A stretch of DNA of 36,517 bases from Planctomycetaceae bacterium (lineage in GTDB: Bacteria > Planctomycetota > Phycisphaerae > Phycisphaerales > Zrk34): NCBI GenBank assembly GCA_002685935.1, contig NYZD01000063.1:1-36517 (forward strand), in the 5' to 3' direction. The first letter of the stretch is position 1, and each line of letters starts with the position of its first letter. The notes under the pieces are model-generated. The model ran no database searches, was not told the DNA's origin, and saw only the letters and a program-made list of their open reading frames with translations. A program made the position numbers and the translations under genes. Shown here in pieces: positions 6,813 to 15,304 of the stretch.

Positions 6813-7865
6813 GTGGGTATGACGCTGCGACAGCTTGCGGATCGGATTGGGGCGACGATTCGATCGGCGCAGCCCAGTGAAAGTGAGGTGATGATCGAGC
6901 GGTGTGCGCCGCTGGGGGAGGCGGGGGCGGATGCGGTGAGTTTCCTGGCGAACCCGCGGTATGTCGAGCGGCTGGGGGCGGCCAAGGTGGCGGCAGTGAT
7001 CGTGGCGCGTGACGTGGACACGGGCGATCACACCGCGCTGGTGGCGGACGATCCGTACTTTGCGTTCCGGGAGGCGATGGTGGCGCTGCACGGATGGCGG
7101 GGGCACCCGGAAGAGGTCGCGGCGGACCGAGACGGGAGCCGGTTGGTGCATCCCAGCGCTCGGATTGGGAGTGGATCACGTGTGCAGCCGCTGGCGGTGA
7201 TATGCGATGGCGTGACGATCGGGCGCGACTGTGTGATTTATCCGCACACGTTTGTCGCGCCGGGGGTGGTGATCGGCGATGGGTGCGTGCTGTATGCCGG
7301 GGTGACGATTTACGACGACTGTGTGCTGGGTGATCGTGTGACACTTCACGCGGGCTGTTGCATCGGGCAGGATGGGTTCGGCTACGCCACGCACGAAGGG
7401 ACGCATCTCAAGATTCCGCCGGCGGGGAACGTGGTGATCGAAGATGATGTGGAGATGGGCGCGAACTGTGCCGTCGACCGTGCGACCATGGGTTCGACGG
7501 TGATCGGCGCGGGCACGAAGTTCTCCAACGGCGTGACGGTCGGCCACGGCTGCCGCATCGGACGGCATAATCTGTTCTCGGGAATGGTGGGCCTAGCGGG
7601 CAGCATTCGCACGGGGGATCACGTGGTGATGGGCGGGCAGGTCGGGGTGGCGGGTCATCTGACGATCGGGGATCGGGCGCAGATCGCCGCGCAGGCGGGG
7701 GTGATGGATGATATTCCCGCGGACACGCGCGTGGGCGGATCGCCGGCGCAGCCGCTGACCGACGCCAAGCGGCGTCATATTCACACGCAGCGGTTGCCGG
7801 ATTTGGTGGCGCGACTCAAACAACTCGAGCGGGAAATGGAGCAGCTCAAACAGGACGAGGCCTGA
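6813..7865 (+). CDS. lpxD: UDP-3-O-acylglucosamine N-acyltransferase
   Basis: A protein of 350 residues from the GTG at 6813 (TTGGGGA upstream; an ATG two codons later is possible). LpxD adds the second, N-linked acyl chain to UDP-3-O-acyl-glucosamine in lipid A synthesis, using acyl-ACP, at the cytoplasmic side. The N-terminal uridine-binding domain covers about residues 1-105. It is followed by a left-handed beta-helix of hexapeptide repeats (about 113-310), including GQDGFGYATHEGTHLKIP and the catalytic His near residue 245 in GVTVGHGCRIG. A C-terminal coiled helix (RLKQLEREMEQLKQDE) is as in the trimeric enzyme. The usual length is about 340. It indicates an outer membrane with LPS. No other lpx gene is next to it. 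Confidence 0.93.
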   Translation: MGMTLRQLADRIGATIRSAQPSESEVMIERCAPLGEAGADAVSFLANPRYVERLGAAKVAAVIVARDVDTGDHTALVADDPYFAFREAMVALHGWRGHPEEVAADRDGSRLVHPSARIGSGSRVQPLAVICDGVTIGRDCVIYPHTFVAPGVVIGDGCVLYAGVTIYDDCVLGDRVTLHAGCCIGQDGFGYATHEGTHLKIPPAGNVVIEDDVEMGANCAVDRATMGSTVIGAGTKFSNGVTVGHGCRIGRHNLFSGMVGLAGSIRTGDHVVMGGQVGVAGHLTIGDRAQIAAQAGVMDDIPADTRVGGSPAQPLTDAKRRHIHTQRLPDLVARLKQLEREMEQLKQDEA

Positions 7866-7887
7866 TCGCCGTCGGTGGGGTCCATGT

Positions 7888-9240
7888 TCATGTCGCGGGT
7901 GGCATCGCCGGCCGGTATTCGCCGTCGACGGTGGCAATGGGCCACTGGTTGCGGTAGACGCGCTGCCCCCAGTTCAGATCATCACGCAGGATGACGCCGA
8001 CGGCATCGCGCCAGTTGCCGCCGCGTTTGAGGTGGGAGGCGATGACACGCTGCAAGCTCGTGTGCTGGGGGGCGTCATCGAGTCGGTCGACGGTGAAATC
8101 GTGGCCGAACACGCGTTCGAAGGTTTGTGCATCGTTCGCGTTCGGTGTGGGCAGGACGTAGAACTCCTGGAGAAACCGCGTGATGTTGGCATCATCCGGC
8201 AGGTCATCTTCAAGTTGACAATCCATCAGCCACGACCAGCACACGTAAGCGTTCCACTGAAGCTCAGGAAAATGTCGTGGGAAGAAACGGGCAGATTGCT
8301 CGAAGGCCTGCGTGCAGGCGTCGGGCGAGATCGGCCCGCCCTCGGGAATGTGGACGCTGAGCATGTGATCATGCTTCAAAACGATCTCGCGCCAGTGGTG
8401 CGCATCGAGCGTGATGGGCCGACGCTCGGCGAAACCGCGTGGGTGGATGGAGTGACCGATGATTGCGTCGGCGTTGATGTGGTATTCAGCGGTCCAGCGG
8501 CCCTCGGGATCAAAGATTGTGTTGGCGCCGTCGCACTGGCCATCGGCGCGGAACACCATGCCGGGGCCGGCGAGGGCGACGGCTTGTTGCGTCGTTACGT
8601 GGCGGAAGAAGCGATAGTCGGGCAGGAGGTCACGGACAATCTCATACTGAAGCCGCCCCAAGGCAAAAATGCGCGCAGTGAAGTGCCGGCTGAGCCAGGA
8701 GATGCTCGCCATGGTCCATCGGCCGTGGCGTTTGCGCCAATCGTGCATCCACAGGTCGAAGTCCATCAGCGTGTCGCGCCGCACGACATCATCGATGCCG
8801 CGCTCGCGATAGGTCTGGCGAAGCGCGTCGAAGCCGGACAACGTCACGAAGGCGTAGAACAGCGCACCGGCGGGGCCGAGGTGATCGGGCAGCGACGGTG
8901 ATTCGACGACGTCACTGATGTGCCGGTCGTCGGTGTCGTGAATCAAGCGCCGGTGCAGGTGCCACGCGAGGCGTTTCATGGCGGGATCGTGGTTAATGCC
9001 GGGCAGCGCTTCGTGCAATGCGGCGCGGACCGGTTCGGACAGGCCGATCGATTCGCAGGTGTTGCTCAGCCACGCGGGTGAAAGAAAGGGAATGTGATCG
9101 GGATCGTAAGTGGCGGTGGAATCGGCCCAGTGATCGCGCCAGGCGCTGCGCAGATCGTCGGTGATTTCGAGATGGAGCGCGTGGATCACGTCATCAGCGC
9201 TGAGCGGCGCGGCGGGTTGCGACGGCGCCGGGGCGGTCAT
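7888..9240 (-). CDS. Acyltransferase-domain protein (NAT_N/GNAT_C type)
   Basis: A protein of 450 residues. Its ATG overlaps the stop of the preceding dioxygenase gene by four bases (ATGA at 9237-9240), so the two are translationally coupled. The N-terminal half is helical; the C-terminal half contains the pattern SWLSRHFTARIFALGRLQYE, then VHIPEGGPISPDACTQAFEQ and CWSWLMDCQLEDDLPDDANI, which I recognise from proteins annotated as acyltransferase-domain proteins with a GNAT-like C-terminal domain. The acyl donor and acceptor are unknown. There is no signal peptide or membrane segment, so it is cytoplasmic. The family assignment rests on pattern recognition without a search. The 3' end converges on lpxD with 22 bp between stops. 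Confidence 0.65.
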   Translation of the reverse strand: MTAPAPSQPAAPLSADDVIHALHLEITDDLRSAWRDHWADSTATYDPDHIPFLSPAWLSNTCESIGLSEPVRAALHEALPGINHDPAMKRLAWHLHRRLIHDTDDRHISDVVESPSLPDHLGPAGALFYAFVTLSGFDALRQTYRERGIDDVVRRDTLMDFDLWMHDWRKRHGRWTMASISWLSRHFTARIFALGRLQYEIVRDLLPDYRFFRHVTTQQAVALAGPGMVFRADGQCDGANTIFDPEGRWTAEYHINADAIIGHSIHPRGFAERRPITLDAHHWREIVLKHDHMLSVHIPEGGPISPDACTQAFEQSARFFPRHFPELQWNAYVCWSWLMDCQLEDDLPDDANITRFLQEFYVLPTPNANDAQTFERVFGHDFTVDRLDDAPQHTSLQRVIASHLKRGGNWRDAVGVILRDDLNWGQRVYRNQWPIATVDGEYRPAMPPAT

Positions 9241-10001
9241 GATGCGGCGGATCCGTCGGCATCGCGACGCCCGCGCCGATGATAATCGGCGGGCAGCGCG
9301 TCCGCTTTCATGTTGCCCGGACGGTCAAACGCAAAGGTGTTGGCGCGGCGATGGTCCGGAGAATCGTTCCGCCCTGAGCCGTGCACAACCATGCAATTGA
9401 AAAAAAGCGCGTCGCCGGGTTCGGTTTCGATCAGTTGGGCGTCATAGGCATCGAGGTCGCCGGGCAGTGCCTTGTTGAACGATTTGCTGTTGACTTCGAT
9501 GTGATCGCTGGCCCCGGCCTTGTGCGAGCCGGGGACGAAACGGACGGCTCCGTTGGATTCGTTGGCGGGATCGATGCTGAGCATGCAGTTGACGTGCGTG
9601 GGCTCATGCGAGAGGTGCTGCCAGTAGCCCCAATCCTGATGCCAGGCCGTCCACGTGCCGTCGTGAGCGGACTTCATCATCAGTTTGGAGTGGAACAGCA
9701 TGATGTCCGGGCCGATCATCTGCTCGACGATGTCAAGGACTTCGTTGGAACGGGAGATGTCGTCAATGATCGGCGAGACGCATTGCGAATGCATCAACTG
9801 TCGGATGCGCGGGGGGCGGCCGGCGGGTTGCCCTTCTTCCCAGGAGACGTGGACTTCGGGCGGTTCGCGCTCGGCCATACGTTCGTGCAGATTGTCGATC
9901 TCGGCGGCGAGGTCGCGCATGTGCTCCGGGTCGAACAGGGCGCGGCAGAGGACGAAGCCGTCGGTTTGATAGGACGCGAGATGTGATTCGGTGAGCGCGA
10001 T
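9237..10001 (-). CDS. Phytanoyl-CoA dioxygenase family protein with an apparent ATC start
   Basis: An Fe(II)/2-oxoglutarate dioxygenase of the PhyH family: HQD in TAWHQDWGYW supplies the first two iron ligands, and VVHGSGRNDSPDHRRANTFA supplies the second His and the Arg that binds 2-oxoglutarate. These enzymes hydroxylate small molecules; the substrate is unknown. The first in-frame ATG is at 9920 (227 residues), but coding continues upstream with a family-typical N-terminus (ALTESHLASYQTDGFVLCRA) to a TGA. No ATG, GTG or TTG lies in that extension. AGGAG at 10009-10013 is placed seven bases before an ATC codon at 10001-9999, giving 254 residues. I therefore place the start at ATC. The downstream acyltransferase gene overlaps by four bases. 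Confidence 0.8.
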   Translation of the reverse strand: MALTESHLASYQTDGFVLCRALFDPEHMRDLAAEIDNLHERMAEREPPEVHVSWEEGQPAGRPPRIRQLMHSQCVSPIIDDISRSNEVLDIVEQMIGPDIMLFHSKLMMKSAHDGTWTAWHQDWGYWQHLSHEPTHVNCMLSIDPANESNGAVRFVPGSHKAGASDHIEVNSKSFNKALPGDLDAYDAQLIETEPGDALFFNCMVVHGSGRNDSPDHRRANTFAFDRPGNMKADALPADYHRRGRRDADGSAAS

Positions 10002-10058
10002 GGGTCAACTCCTGTATCAATGGCGCGGCGGGACGAACGCGTATTCTAGCAGTTACGG

Positions 10059-10928
10059 TCAAACGGTCGGGGTCGCGGCCTGCATCTGCGGCGGGTGGTA
10101 GTTCGGCGGGACGGGCTTGGGGGTCCCGGCCAGCAGGGCCCGCCAATCGGCGCGACAATACATCGAGGTGCCGGCGATGACGCCGAGCGGCAGCAGGAGC
10201 AGGCCGGCGAAGGGGATGAGGAACAGGATTTCCATGGCAACGCCCATCCCGAATATCTCCCAGCGATGGTTCTTGAGCATCGGGCGCTTGTGATGATTGC
10301 GCAGGTAGTGCCGCGCGGGGGAGATATCGACGAAGCCGACGCCGGCGAAATAGGCGGTGACGATAAATAGCGGCAGGAAGCCGATGACGGGCACGAGCAG
10401 CAGCGGCAACACGAGCAGGGACCAGCCGACCTGTCGCAACACGATCAGAAGTGAATCCCACATGCTCACGGGGATCGATCGACTGGTACGCCACCAGCCG
10501 AGCGATGCGTCGGGCGGCTGCCGACAGAGGGCGCGCTCGACGCGCTCGCTGAGCATGTCGTTCAGTGGGCTGGCGATGACCATGCCCACGGCGGTAAACG
10601 TGAAATAACAGATGAGCAGGAATACCGGCAGGAGGACGATCCATTTCATGCCGACCAGCAGCCAGTTGATGACAGAAGCCATCCAGCCGCCGATCGGTCC
10701 CCAGAATTCCCACGGTCCGGCCCGCACGCCCCATGCGCCAAGCAACCAGATGAACAGCGCGATCATCAGCAGGTAGACGATGACGCTGAACACCATGGGC
10801 AGCATCGCGTAGCGCTTCAGCCCTTTGTGTTTGAAGAGCACGGACAGCGCCTGGAACGGCAATGCGAATCCGCGCGTGAAAGCGACGAGCCATGGTTCGT
10901 GGCGGGCTGGGGTTTGGGCGGCGCTCAT
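10059..10928 (-). CDS. EI24/CysZ-like integral membrane protein
   Basis: A protein of 289 residues with several hydrophobic segments: about residues 38-65, 80-115 (WLLVGMKWIVLLPVFLLICY), 165-205 (WSLLVLPLLLVPVIGFLPLF) and 233-258. The layout and the motif ASPLNDMLSERVER after the second segment match the EI24 (PF07264) family, which includes the sulfate transporter CysZ. The sequence does not show whether it carries sulfate here, and no sulfate-assimilation gene is near. No Shine-Dalgarno sequence is present. A TAGAAT box (10936-10941) lies seven bases before the ATG at 10928, so I chose this start over the ATG at 10937, which overlaps the box. The C-terminus is Pro-rich and cytoplasmic by likelihood. 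Confidence 0.75.
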   Translation of the reverse strand: MSAAQTPARHEPWLVAFTRGFALPFQALSVLFKHKGLKRYAMLPMVFSVIVYLLMIALFIWLLGAWGVRAGPWEFWGPIGGWMASVINWLLVGMKWIVLLPVFLLICYFTFTAVGMVIASPLNDMLSERVERALCRQPPDASLGWWRTSRSIPVSMWDSLLIVLRQVGWSLLVLPLLLVPVIGFLPLFIVTAYFAGVGFVDISPARHYLRNHHKRPMLKNHRWEIFGMGVAMEILFLIPFAGLLLLPLGVIAGTSMYCRADWRALLAGTPKPVPPNYHPPQMQAATPTV

Positions 10929-10956
10929 GCGGAGCATTCTACGCTTGCTGGTCGTA

Positions 10957-10984
10957 GAAAACCCCCAGCCGCGAGGCCGGGGGT
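10957..10984 (-). terminator. Rho-independent terminator of ilvC
   Basis: Read on the minus strand: ACCCCCGGCC, loop TCGC, GGCTGGGGGT, then TTTTCT. The stem has ten pairs (one G.T) and ends in the U-run, 36 bp after the ilvC stop. It separates ilvC from the membrane-protein gene downstream on the same strand. Confidence 0.85.
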
Positions 10985-11019
10985 GTTGTTTTGAAAAGAG
11001 TTCAAGGTTGGGCCGCGCG

Positions 11020-12033
11020 TCAGTTGCCGGGCACAGTCTTGGGATCGAGCCAGGGCATCATCGCGCGCAGTTGGCGTCCGGTGGTTTCGACGCCGTGTGC
11101 TCGGTCGGCTTCGTAGCGAGCTTTGAAATCCTTCATGCCTTGCTCGTACTCGGCGCGCCAACCCTTGGCAAATGTGCCGTCCTGGATCTCGGCCAGGGCC
11201 TTTTTCATGTTGTCTTTGACGTGATCGTCGATGATCTTCGGGCCGGTGTACAGATCGCCCCACTCGGCGGTGTTGGAAATGCTGTAGCGCATGTAATCGA
11301 GGCCGCCCTGATAGATCAGGTCCACGATGAGTTTGAGTTCGTGGCAGACCTCGAAGTAGGCGAGCTCGGGTTCGTAGCCGGCTTCGACGAGGACTTCGAA
11401 TCCCGCCTTGATCATCGCCGACAGCCCGCCGCAGAGCACGGACTGCTCGCCGAACAGGTCGGTTTCAGTTTCATCCTGGAAGGTGGTGACGATCACGCCG
11501 GCCCGAGCGCCGCCGATGGCGATGGCCCAGGCGAGGGCGACGTCGCGCGCGTCGCCGCTGGGGTCCTGCTCAACACAGATCAGGCAGGGCACGCCGCCGC
11601 CTTTGACGAACTCGGCGCGGACGAGGTGACCGGGCCCCTTGGGCGCGACCATAATCACATTGACGTCGTCGGGCGGGACGATGGTCTTGAAGTGAATGTT
11701 GAAGCCATGGGTGAAGCAGAGCGTCTGTCCGGGGCGCAGATTCGGGGCGATCTCTTTTTCGTAGATCTGGGGCTGCACTTCGTCGGGCAGCGTGATGATC
11801 ATCATGTCGGCCTGCTTGACGGCGTCGGCGATGGAGACCGGGTCGAAGCCGTTTTCCTTGGCCAGGTCGTAATTGTGCGAGCCTTCGCGCTGGGCGACGA
11901 TGACGTTCACGCCGGATTCACGGGCGTTTTGCGCGTGGCCGTGGCCTTGCGAGCCGTAGCCCAATACGGCGATGGTCTTGTCCTGCAACGGCGCCATGGA
12001 GCCGTCTTTTTCATAGAGCATCTCAACCGCCAT
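11020..12033 (-). CDS. ilvC: Ketol-acid reductoisomerase (class I)
   Basis: A protein of 337 residues; the ATG at 12033 has GGAGG eight bases upstream. It catalyses the Mg- and NAD(P)H-dependent isomeroreduction of acetolactate or acetohydroxybutyrate, the second step of valine and isoleucine synthesis. The N-terminal Rossmann domain shows VLGYGSQGHGHAQNARESG. The C-terminal knotted helical domain shows the metal-binding segments DLFGEQSVLCGGLSA and YFEVCHELKLIVDLIYQGGL. The length fits the short class I enzyme (about 330-340 residues). No ilvB, ilvN or ilvD is in the window, so the gene is separate from the rest of the pathway, with its own promoter and terminator. Confidence 0.97.
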   Translation of the reverse strand: MAVEMLYEKDGSMAPLQDKTIAVLGYGSQGHGHAQNARESGVNVIVAQREGSHNYDLAKENGFDPVSIADAVKQADMMIITLPDEVQPQIYEKEIAPNLRPGQTLCFTHGFNIHFKTIVPPDDVNVIMVAPKGPGHLVRAEFVKGGGVPCLICVEQDPSGDARDVALAWAIAIGGARAGVIVTTFQDETETDLFGEQSVLCGGLSAMIKAGFEVLVEAGYEPELAYFEVCHELKLIVDLIYQGGLDYMRYSISNTAEWGDLYTGPKIIDDHVKDNMKKALAEIQDGTFAKGWRAEYEQGMKDFKARYEADRAHGVETTGRQLRAMMPWLDPKTVPGN

Positions 12034-12078
12034 GTTCGACCTCCGATTCGTGTTCGATGCGGTGTGGTTAGAGCCATC

Positions 12079-12107
12079 AGCGTAGTGGGGTAGGAAAACA
12101 GCGTCAA
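12079..12107 (-). promoter_or_regulatory. Likely sigma-70 promoter of ilvC
   Basis: On the minus strand, TTGACG (12107-12102) and TACGCT (12084-12079) are separated by 17 bases. Transcription would start near 12072 and give a leader of about 40 bases with the GGAGG site. The -35 box is good; the -10 box matches only three of six positions. Confidence 0.4.
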
Positions 12108-12221
12108 ATGCGGGGAAACGGGGGCCAAGGTGCCTGCCGGAGGGACAATACCCAAGGCGAGAACCGTGCGGGGTGACATCCCTGTGGCTGGCGCTGCGGG
12201 CGGGACGTAGTATCAGCATTC

Positions 12222-12755
12222 ATGAACGTGGTGCTGATGGGATACCGTGGCTGTGGCAAGTCGACGATCGGGCGGGCGCTGGCCGATCGGCTGGGGTTGG
12301 CGTTCATTGACGTCGACGACGAGGTGTGCCGACGGTTCAATCTGCCGACGATCTCGGCGATCTTTCAGGCCCACAGCGAAGCGGCTTTTCGCGAGGCCGA
12401 AACCAATGTGGTCGTCGAACTGGTCGGCGGCGACGGTCGCGTGATCGCATTGGGCGGCGGGTCGGTGATGCATACCGAATCCCGTCGCACGATTGAGGCG
12501 ACCACACAGGCAATGCGCGTGTACCTGAAATGCACGGCCGAGGAGTTGTTCCGGCGCACGCAGACCGATCCAAAATTCAGTAAGACACGCCCCCAGCAGA
12601 GCAAGCTGGGCGGATCGGTCGAGCGCATTACCGAGATGCTGGCGCAGCGCGAACCGGTGTACACCGCGCTCGCCGACGTGACGATTGACGTGACGGACTG
12701 CCCGATCGACCAGGCGGTCGAGACGCTGGCCGAACAAGCCGGCGCGAATCAGTAG
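12222..12755 (+). CDS. aroK: Shikimate kinase
   Basis: A protein of 177 residues that phosphorylates shikimate at O3 with ATP in aromatic amino acid synthesis. Seen: Walker A MGYRGCGKSTIGRALADRLG at residues 5-24, the DVDD substrate site (FIDVDDEV), VIALGGGSVMH with the shikimate-binding GGG, and the lid and adenine-binding region with RTQTDPKFSKTRP. Length is normal. It starts a co-directional run with aroA (12 bp gap), which catalyses the next step of the pathway. There is no Shine-Dalgarno sequence; a TAGTAT box ends eight bases before the ATG, suggesting a leaderless mRNA. It faces away from ilvC across 188 bp. Confidence 0.95.
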   Translation: MNVVLMGYRGCGKSTIGRALADRLGLAFIDVDDEVCRRFNLPTISAIFQAHSEAAFREAETNVVVELVGGDGRVIALGGGSVMHTESRRTIEATTQAMRVYLKCTAEELFRRTQTDPKFSKTRPQQSKLGGSVERITEMLAQREPVYTALADVTIDVTDCPIDQAVETLAEQAGANQ

Positions 12756-12767
12756 GATGGGACGGAC

Positions 12768-14051
12768 GTGGAACTGATATGTCGGCCATCTCGATTGCGC
12801 GGCAGCGTGGAGATCCCCGGCTCCAAGTCGCACACGATCCGCGCGGTGGCGATTGCGTCGCTGGCCGAGGGCGATAGCCGCATCGCCGCGCCGCTGTGGT
12901 CGGACGATGCGGAGGCGGCGGCGGCGACGTATCGCGCGCTGGGTGCGACGATCGACACGGCTGACCCGGCGGCATGGCGGGTTCGGGGCACGGGCGGAGA
13001 GATCCGTGCGCCGGCGGATGTGATCGACGTGGGCAACAGCGGCACGACGATGCGCATCGCGCTGGGGTCGGCGACACTGTTGCGCGAGGGCATTGTGGCC
13101 TTCACGGGTGATGAGCAAATCCAGCGGCGACCGCTTGGGCCGTTGGTCCAGTCGCTCAACGACCTAGGCGCGAACGTGACCTGCACGCGCGGCAACGGCT
13201 CTGCGCCGGTGTCGGTGGGAGGGCGGCTGCGCGGGGGGCAGACGAGCATCGAGGCAGTGACGAGCCAATTCCTGTCGAGTCTGTTGATGTGTGCGCCGCT
13301 GGGCGACGGTGATTCAATCATTGACGTGCCCTTGCTCAACGAGCGACCGTACGTGGGAATCACACTGAACTGGCTGGAGCGGGCGGGGATCGCGCTGGAA
13401 CACGACGGGCTGGATCAGTTCCGCGTGCCCGGCGGGCAACGGTATCGGCCTCTCGACGTGCGAGTGCCGGCGGATTTCTCGTCGGCGACGTTCTTCCTGG
13501 CGGCGGGGGCGCTGGGCGACAATGACGTGACGTCCCTTGGGTTGGACATGGACGACACGCAGGGCGATAAGGCGGTTGTCGACTATCTACGGCAGATGGG
13601 CGCGGTGATCGACGTGACGGACGTCGGTGTTCACGTGCGCCCCTCGGCCGACGGCCTGCGCGGATGCGAGCTGGATCTCAATGCGGCACCGGACGCGCTG
13701 CCGATGATGGCGGTGGTCGGGTGTTTCGCCTCGGGACAGACGAAGTTGGTCAACGTGCCGCAAGCACGGGTCAAGGAAACGGATCGCATCGCCGTGATGG
13801 CCGCGGAGTTGACGAAGATGGGCGCCTCGGTGCGGGAACTGGACGACGGATTGATGATCGAGCAGAGCGAATTGCGCGGAGCGGGCGTATCGGGTCACGA
13901 CGACCATCGCGTGGTGATGGCGCTGGCGGTGGCGGGTTGCCTGGCCGACGGGGAGACACGGATCGACACGGCCGAGGCGATCAACGTGACGTTCCCGACG
14001 TTCGTGGAATCGTTGACAAATCTCGGCGCTGCGGCCGCGATGGTCGCGTGA
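12768..14051 (+). CDS. aroA: 3-phosphoshikimate 1-carboxyvinyltransferase (EPSP synthase)
   Basis: A protein of 427 residues from a GTG at 12768, with GGATGGGA upstream overlapping the aroK stop. It transfers the enolpyruvyl group of PEP to shikimate 3-phosphate. Seen: the substrate motif PGSKSHTIRA at 17-26 (HT where SN or SH is common), VGNSGTTMRIALG with the NSGT motif, DGDEQIQRRPLGPL-like central segment (FTGDEQIQRRPLG), QFLSSLLM, and the C-terminal ARVKETDRIAVMAAELTKMG and GHDDHRVVMALAVAG. All are expected parts of the two-domain inside-out barrel. It follows aroK by 12 bp and precedes the beta-propeller gene by 8 bp, so the three are one operon. Confidence 0.96.
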   Translation: MELICRPSRLRGSVEIPGSKSHTIRAVAIASLAEGDSRIAAPLWSDDAEAAAATYRALGATIDTADPAAWRVRGTGGEIRAPADVIDVGNSGTTMRIALGSATLLREGIVAFTGDEQIQRRPLGPLVQSLNDLGANVTCTRGNGSAPVSVGGRLRGGQTSIEAVTSQFLSSLLMCAPLGDGDSIIDVPLLNERPYVGITLNWLERAGIALEHDGLDQFRVPGGQRYRPLDVRVPADFSSATFFLAAGALGDNDVTSLGLDMDDTQGDKAVVDYLRQMGAVIDVTDVGVHVRPSADGLRGCELDLNAAPDALPMMAVVGCFASGQTKLVNVPQARVKETDRIAVMAAELTKMGASVRELDDGLMIEQSELRGAGVSGHDDHRVVMALAVAGCLADGETRIDTAEAINVTFPTFVESLTNLGAAAAMVA

Positions 14052-14059
14052 GGTGTGAC

Positions 14060-15226
14060 ATGACCAAACCCCCAGCCAGCACGACATGGCAAGGCGAGTC
14101 GAATCGCAACAGCGACGAGGAGGTCGGCTTCCAGGCCCGGCACAACGACGCCGAGACGGGCGTGCGCGTGATTCGGATGACGTGTCTTCCGTGGGTCAGC
14201 ACGCACATCTATCCCGAAGCGCCGGTCCACACGCCGGACGGTCGACGGTTCGTGATCCGCCGCACCAACCCGTTCACCGGCGAGGGGCATTACTGGGTCG
14301 GCGATATGGAGCGGCGTCAGGTTCGACAGATCACCGACGAGCCCGGCGCCGTGGCGCCCATGGTTATGCCGGACGGCTCGGCCTACATCTACTCGGTGGG
14401 CCGACAGATGTGGCGGATGGACCCCGATACATTCGAGCGGGAGCTGTGGTGGGATGTGCCGCTGGACGTCGGGACGATCGGCGGCGCGACGACGATCTCA
14501 CATTGCGGCACGCGCGTGCTGTGTCCGTGGCGTCAGCCGCCGGATCGGTTCGGTTTGGCGGCGTTGGATCTGGCGCATCAGAGCGCACGGGTGGCGTTCG
14601 AACATCCTGACTGCCGCAATCCGCACGGGCAATACTGCCGCGGCCCGCATTACAGGATCATGGTGCAGGTCAACGATGGGATCGAGCACGACGCGCACGG
14701 CAACGTCATTCGCTTGATCGGAGATCACGGCGCGAGCCTGCACGTGGCCAATGACGACGGCAGCGATCCGGTGAAGCTGAACGTCGGTTCGCAGCCGCTG
14801 CAACGCGTGCAGGGCCATCAGTGCTGGCTGGGCGGCGAAATGCGCGCGATCACGAGCACGCACCGGCGCGATGCGGTGGGCCGGCCGTGGCAGCAGGATC
14901 AAATCATCGCCATCGCGCCGGGCGACCCCGAAGGCCAGGTAGTCGCCCAGGGGGAAATGTTCTGCCACATGCACACCACAAAGGACGGACGGTTCTGGAT
15001 CAGCGACTGCAACCAGACGGCCCAGATCTTCATCGGTTCGGTGCGCACGGGTCGATACAAGTTGATCGTGAACAGCGGCTCAAGTTTCGGATCCCACCAA
15101 GCGACGCATCCGCACCCGTTCTTTCTCGGCGACGATCGATCGATCGGCTGGAACTCCGACGTCAGCGGCATCCCACAGGTTTACGTCGCGCCGATTCCCG
15201 ATGGTTTTGTCGATGATCTGGATTAG
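14060..15226 (+). CDS. Oligogalacturonate-lyase-like beta-propeller protein
   Basis: A protein of 388 residues; the ATG at 14060 has AGGTG six bases before it and follows the aroA stop by 8 bp. The sequence is a repeated beta-propeller (PD40/TolB-like blades such as HTPDGRRFVIRR, PMVMPDGSAYIYSV, TTKDGRFWISD). Conserved His-rich segments HQCWLGGEMRAI, CHMHTTKDGRFW and HQATHPHPFFLGDD correspond to the metal-binding and catalytic side of oligogalacturonate lyase (Pectate_lyase_22), which splits unsaturated pectin dimers. There is no signal peptide, so it is cytoplasmic. Activity on pectin fragments is inferred; the operon context (shikimate pathway) gives no support for it. It could be another propeller enzyme. 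Confidence 0.7.
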   Translation: MTKPPASTTWQGESNRNSDEEVGFQARHNDAETGVRVIRMTCLPWVSTHIYPEAPVHTPDGRRFVIRRTNPFTGEGHYWVGDMERRQVRQITDEPGAVAPMVMPDGSAYIYSVGRQMWRMDPDTFERELWWDVPLDVGTIGGATTISHCGTRVLCPWRQPPDRFGLAALDLAHQSARVAFEHPDCRNPHGQYCRGPHYRIMVQVNDGIEHDAHGNVIRLIGDHGASLHVANDDGSDPVKLNVGSQPLQRVQGHQCWLGGEMRAITSTHRRDAVGRPWQQDQIIAIAPGDPEGQVVAQGEMFCHMHTTKDGRFWISDCNQTAQIFIGSVRTGRYKLIVNSGSSFGSHQATHPHPFFLGDDRSIGWNSDVSGIPQVYVAPIPDGFVDDLD

Positions 15227-15304
15227 ACGGCACGGTGGTCCGTGATTGATTGAACGTGCGATGCCGAATCGCCGATATCTCCATAGACATCACAAGGCTT
15301 CACC

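Noticed and set aside
6664-7344. Extending the ParA protein upstream to a start at 7344
   Set aside because: The extension is Pro/His/Arg-rich antisense of lpxD; the family N-terminus begins just after the GTG at 6663.
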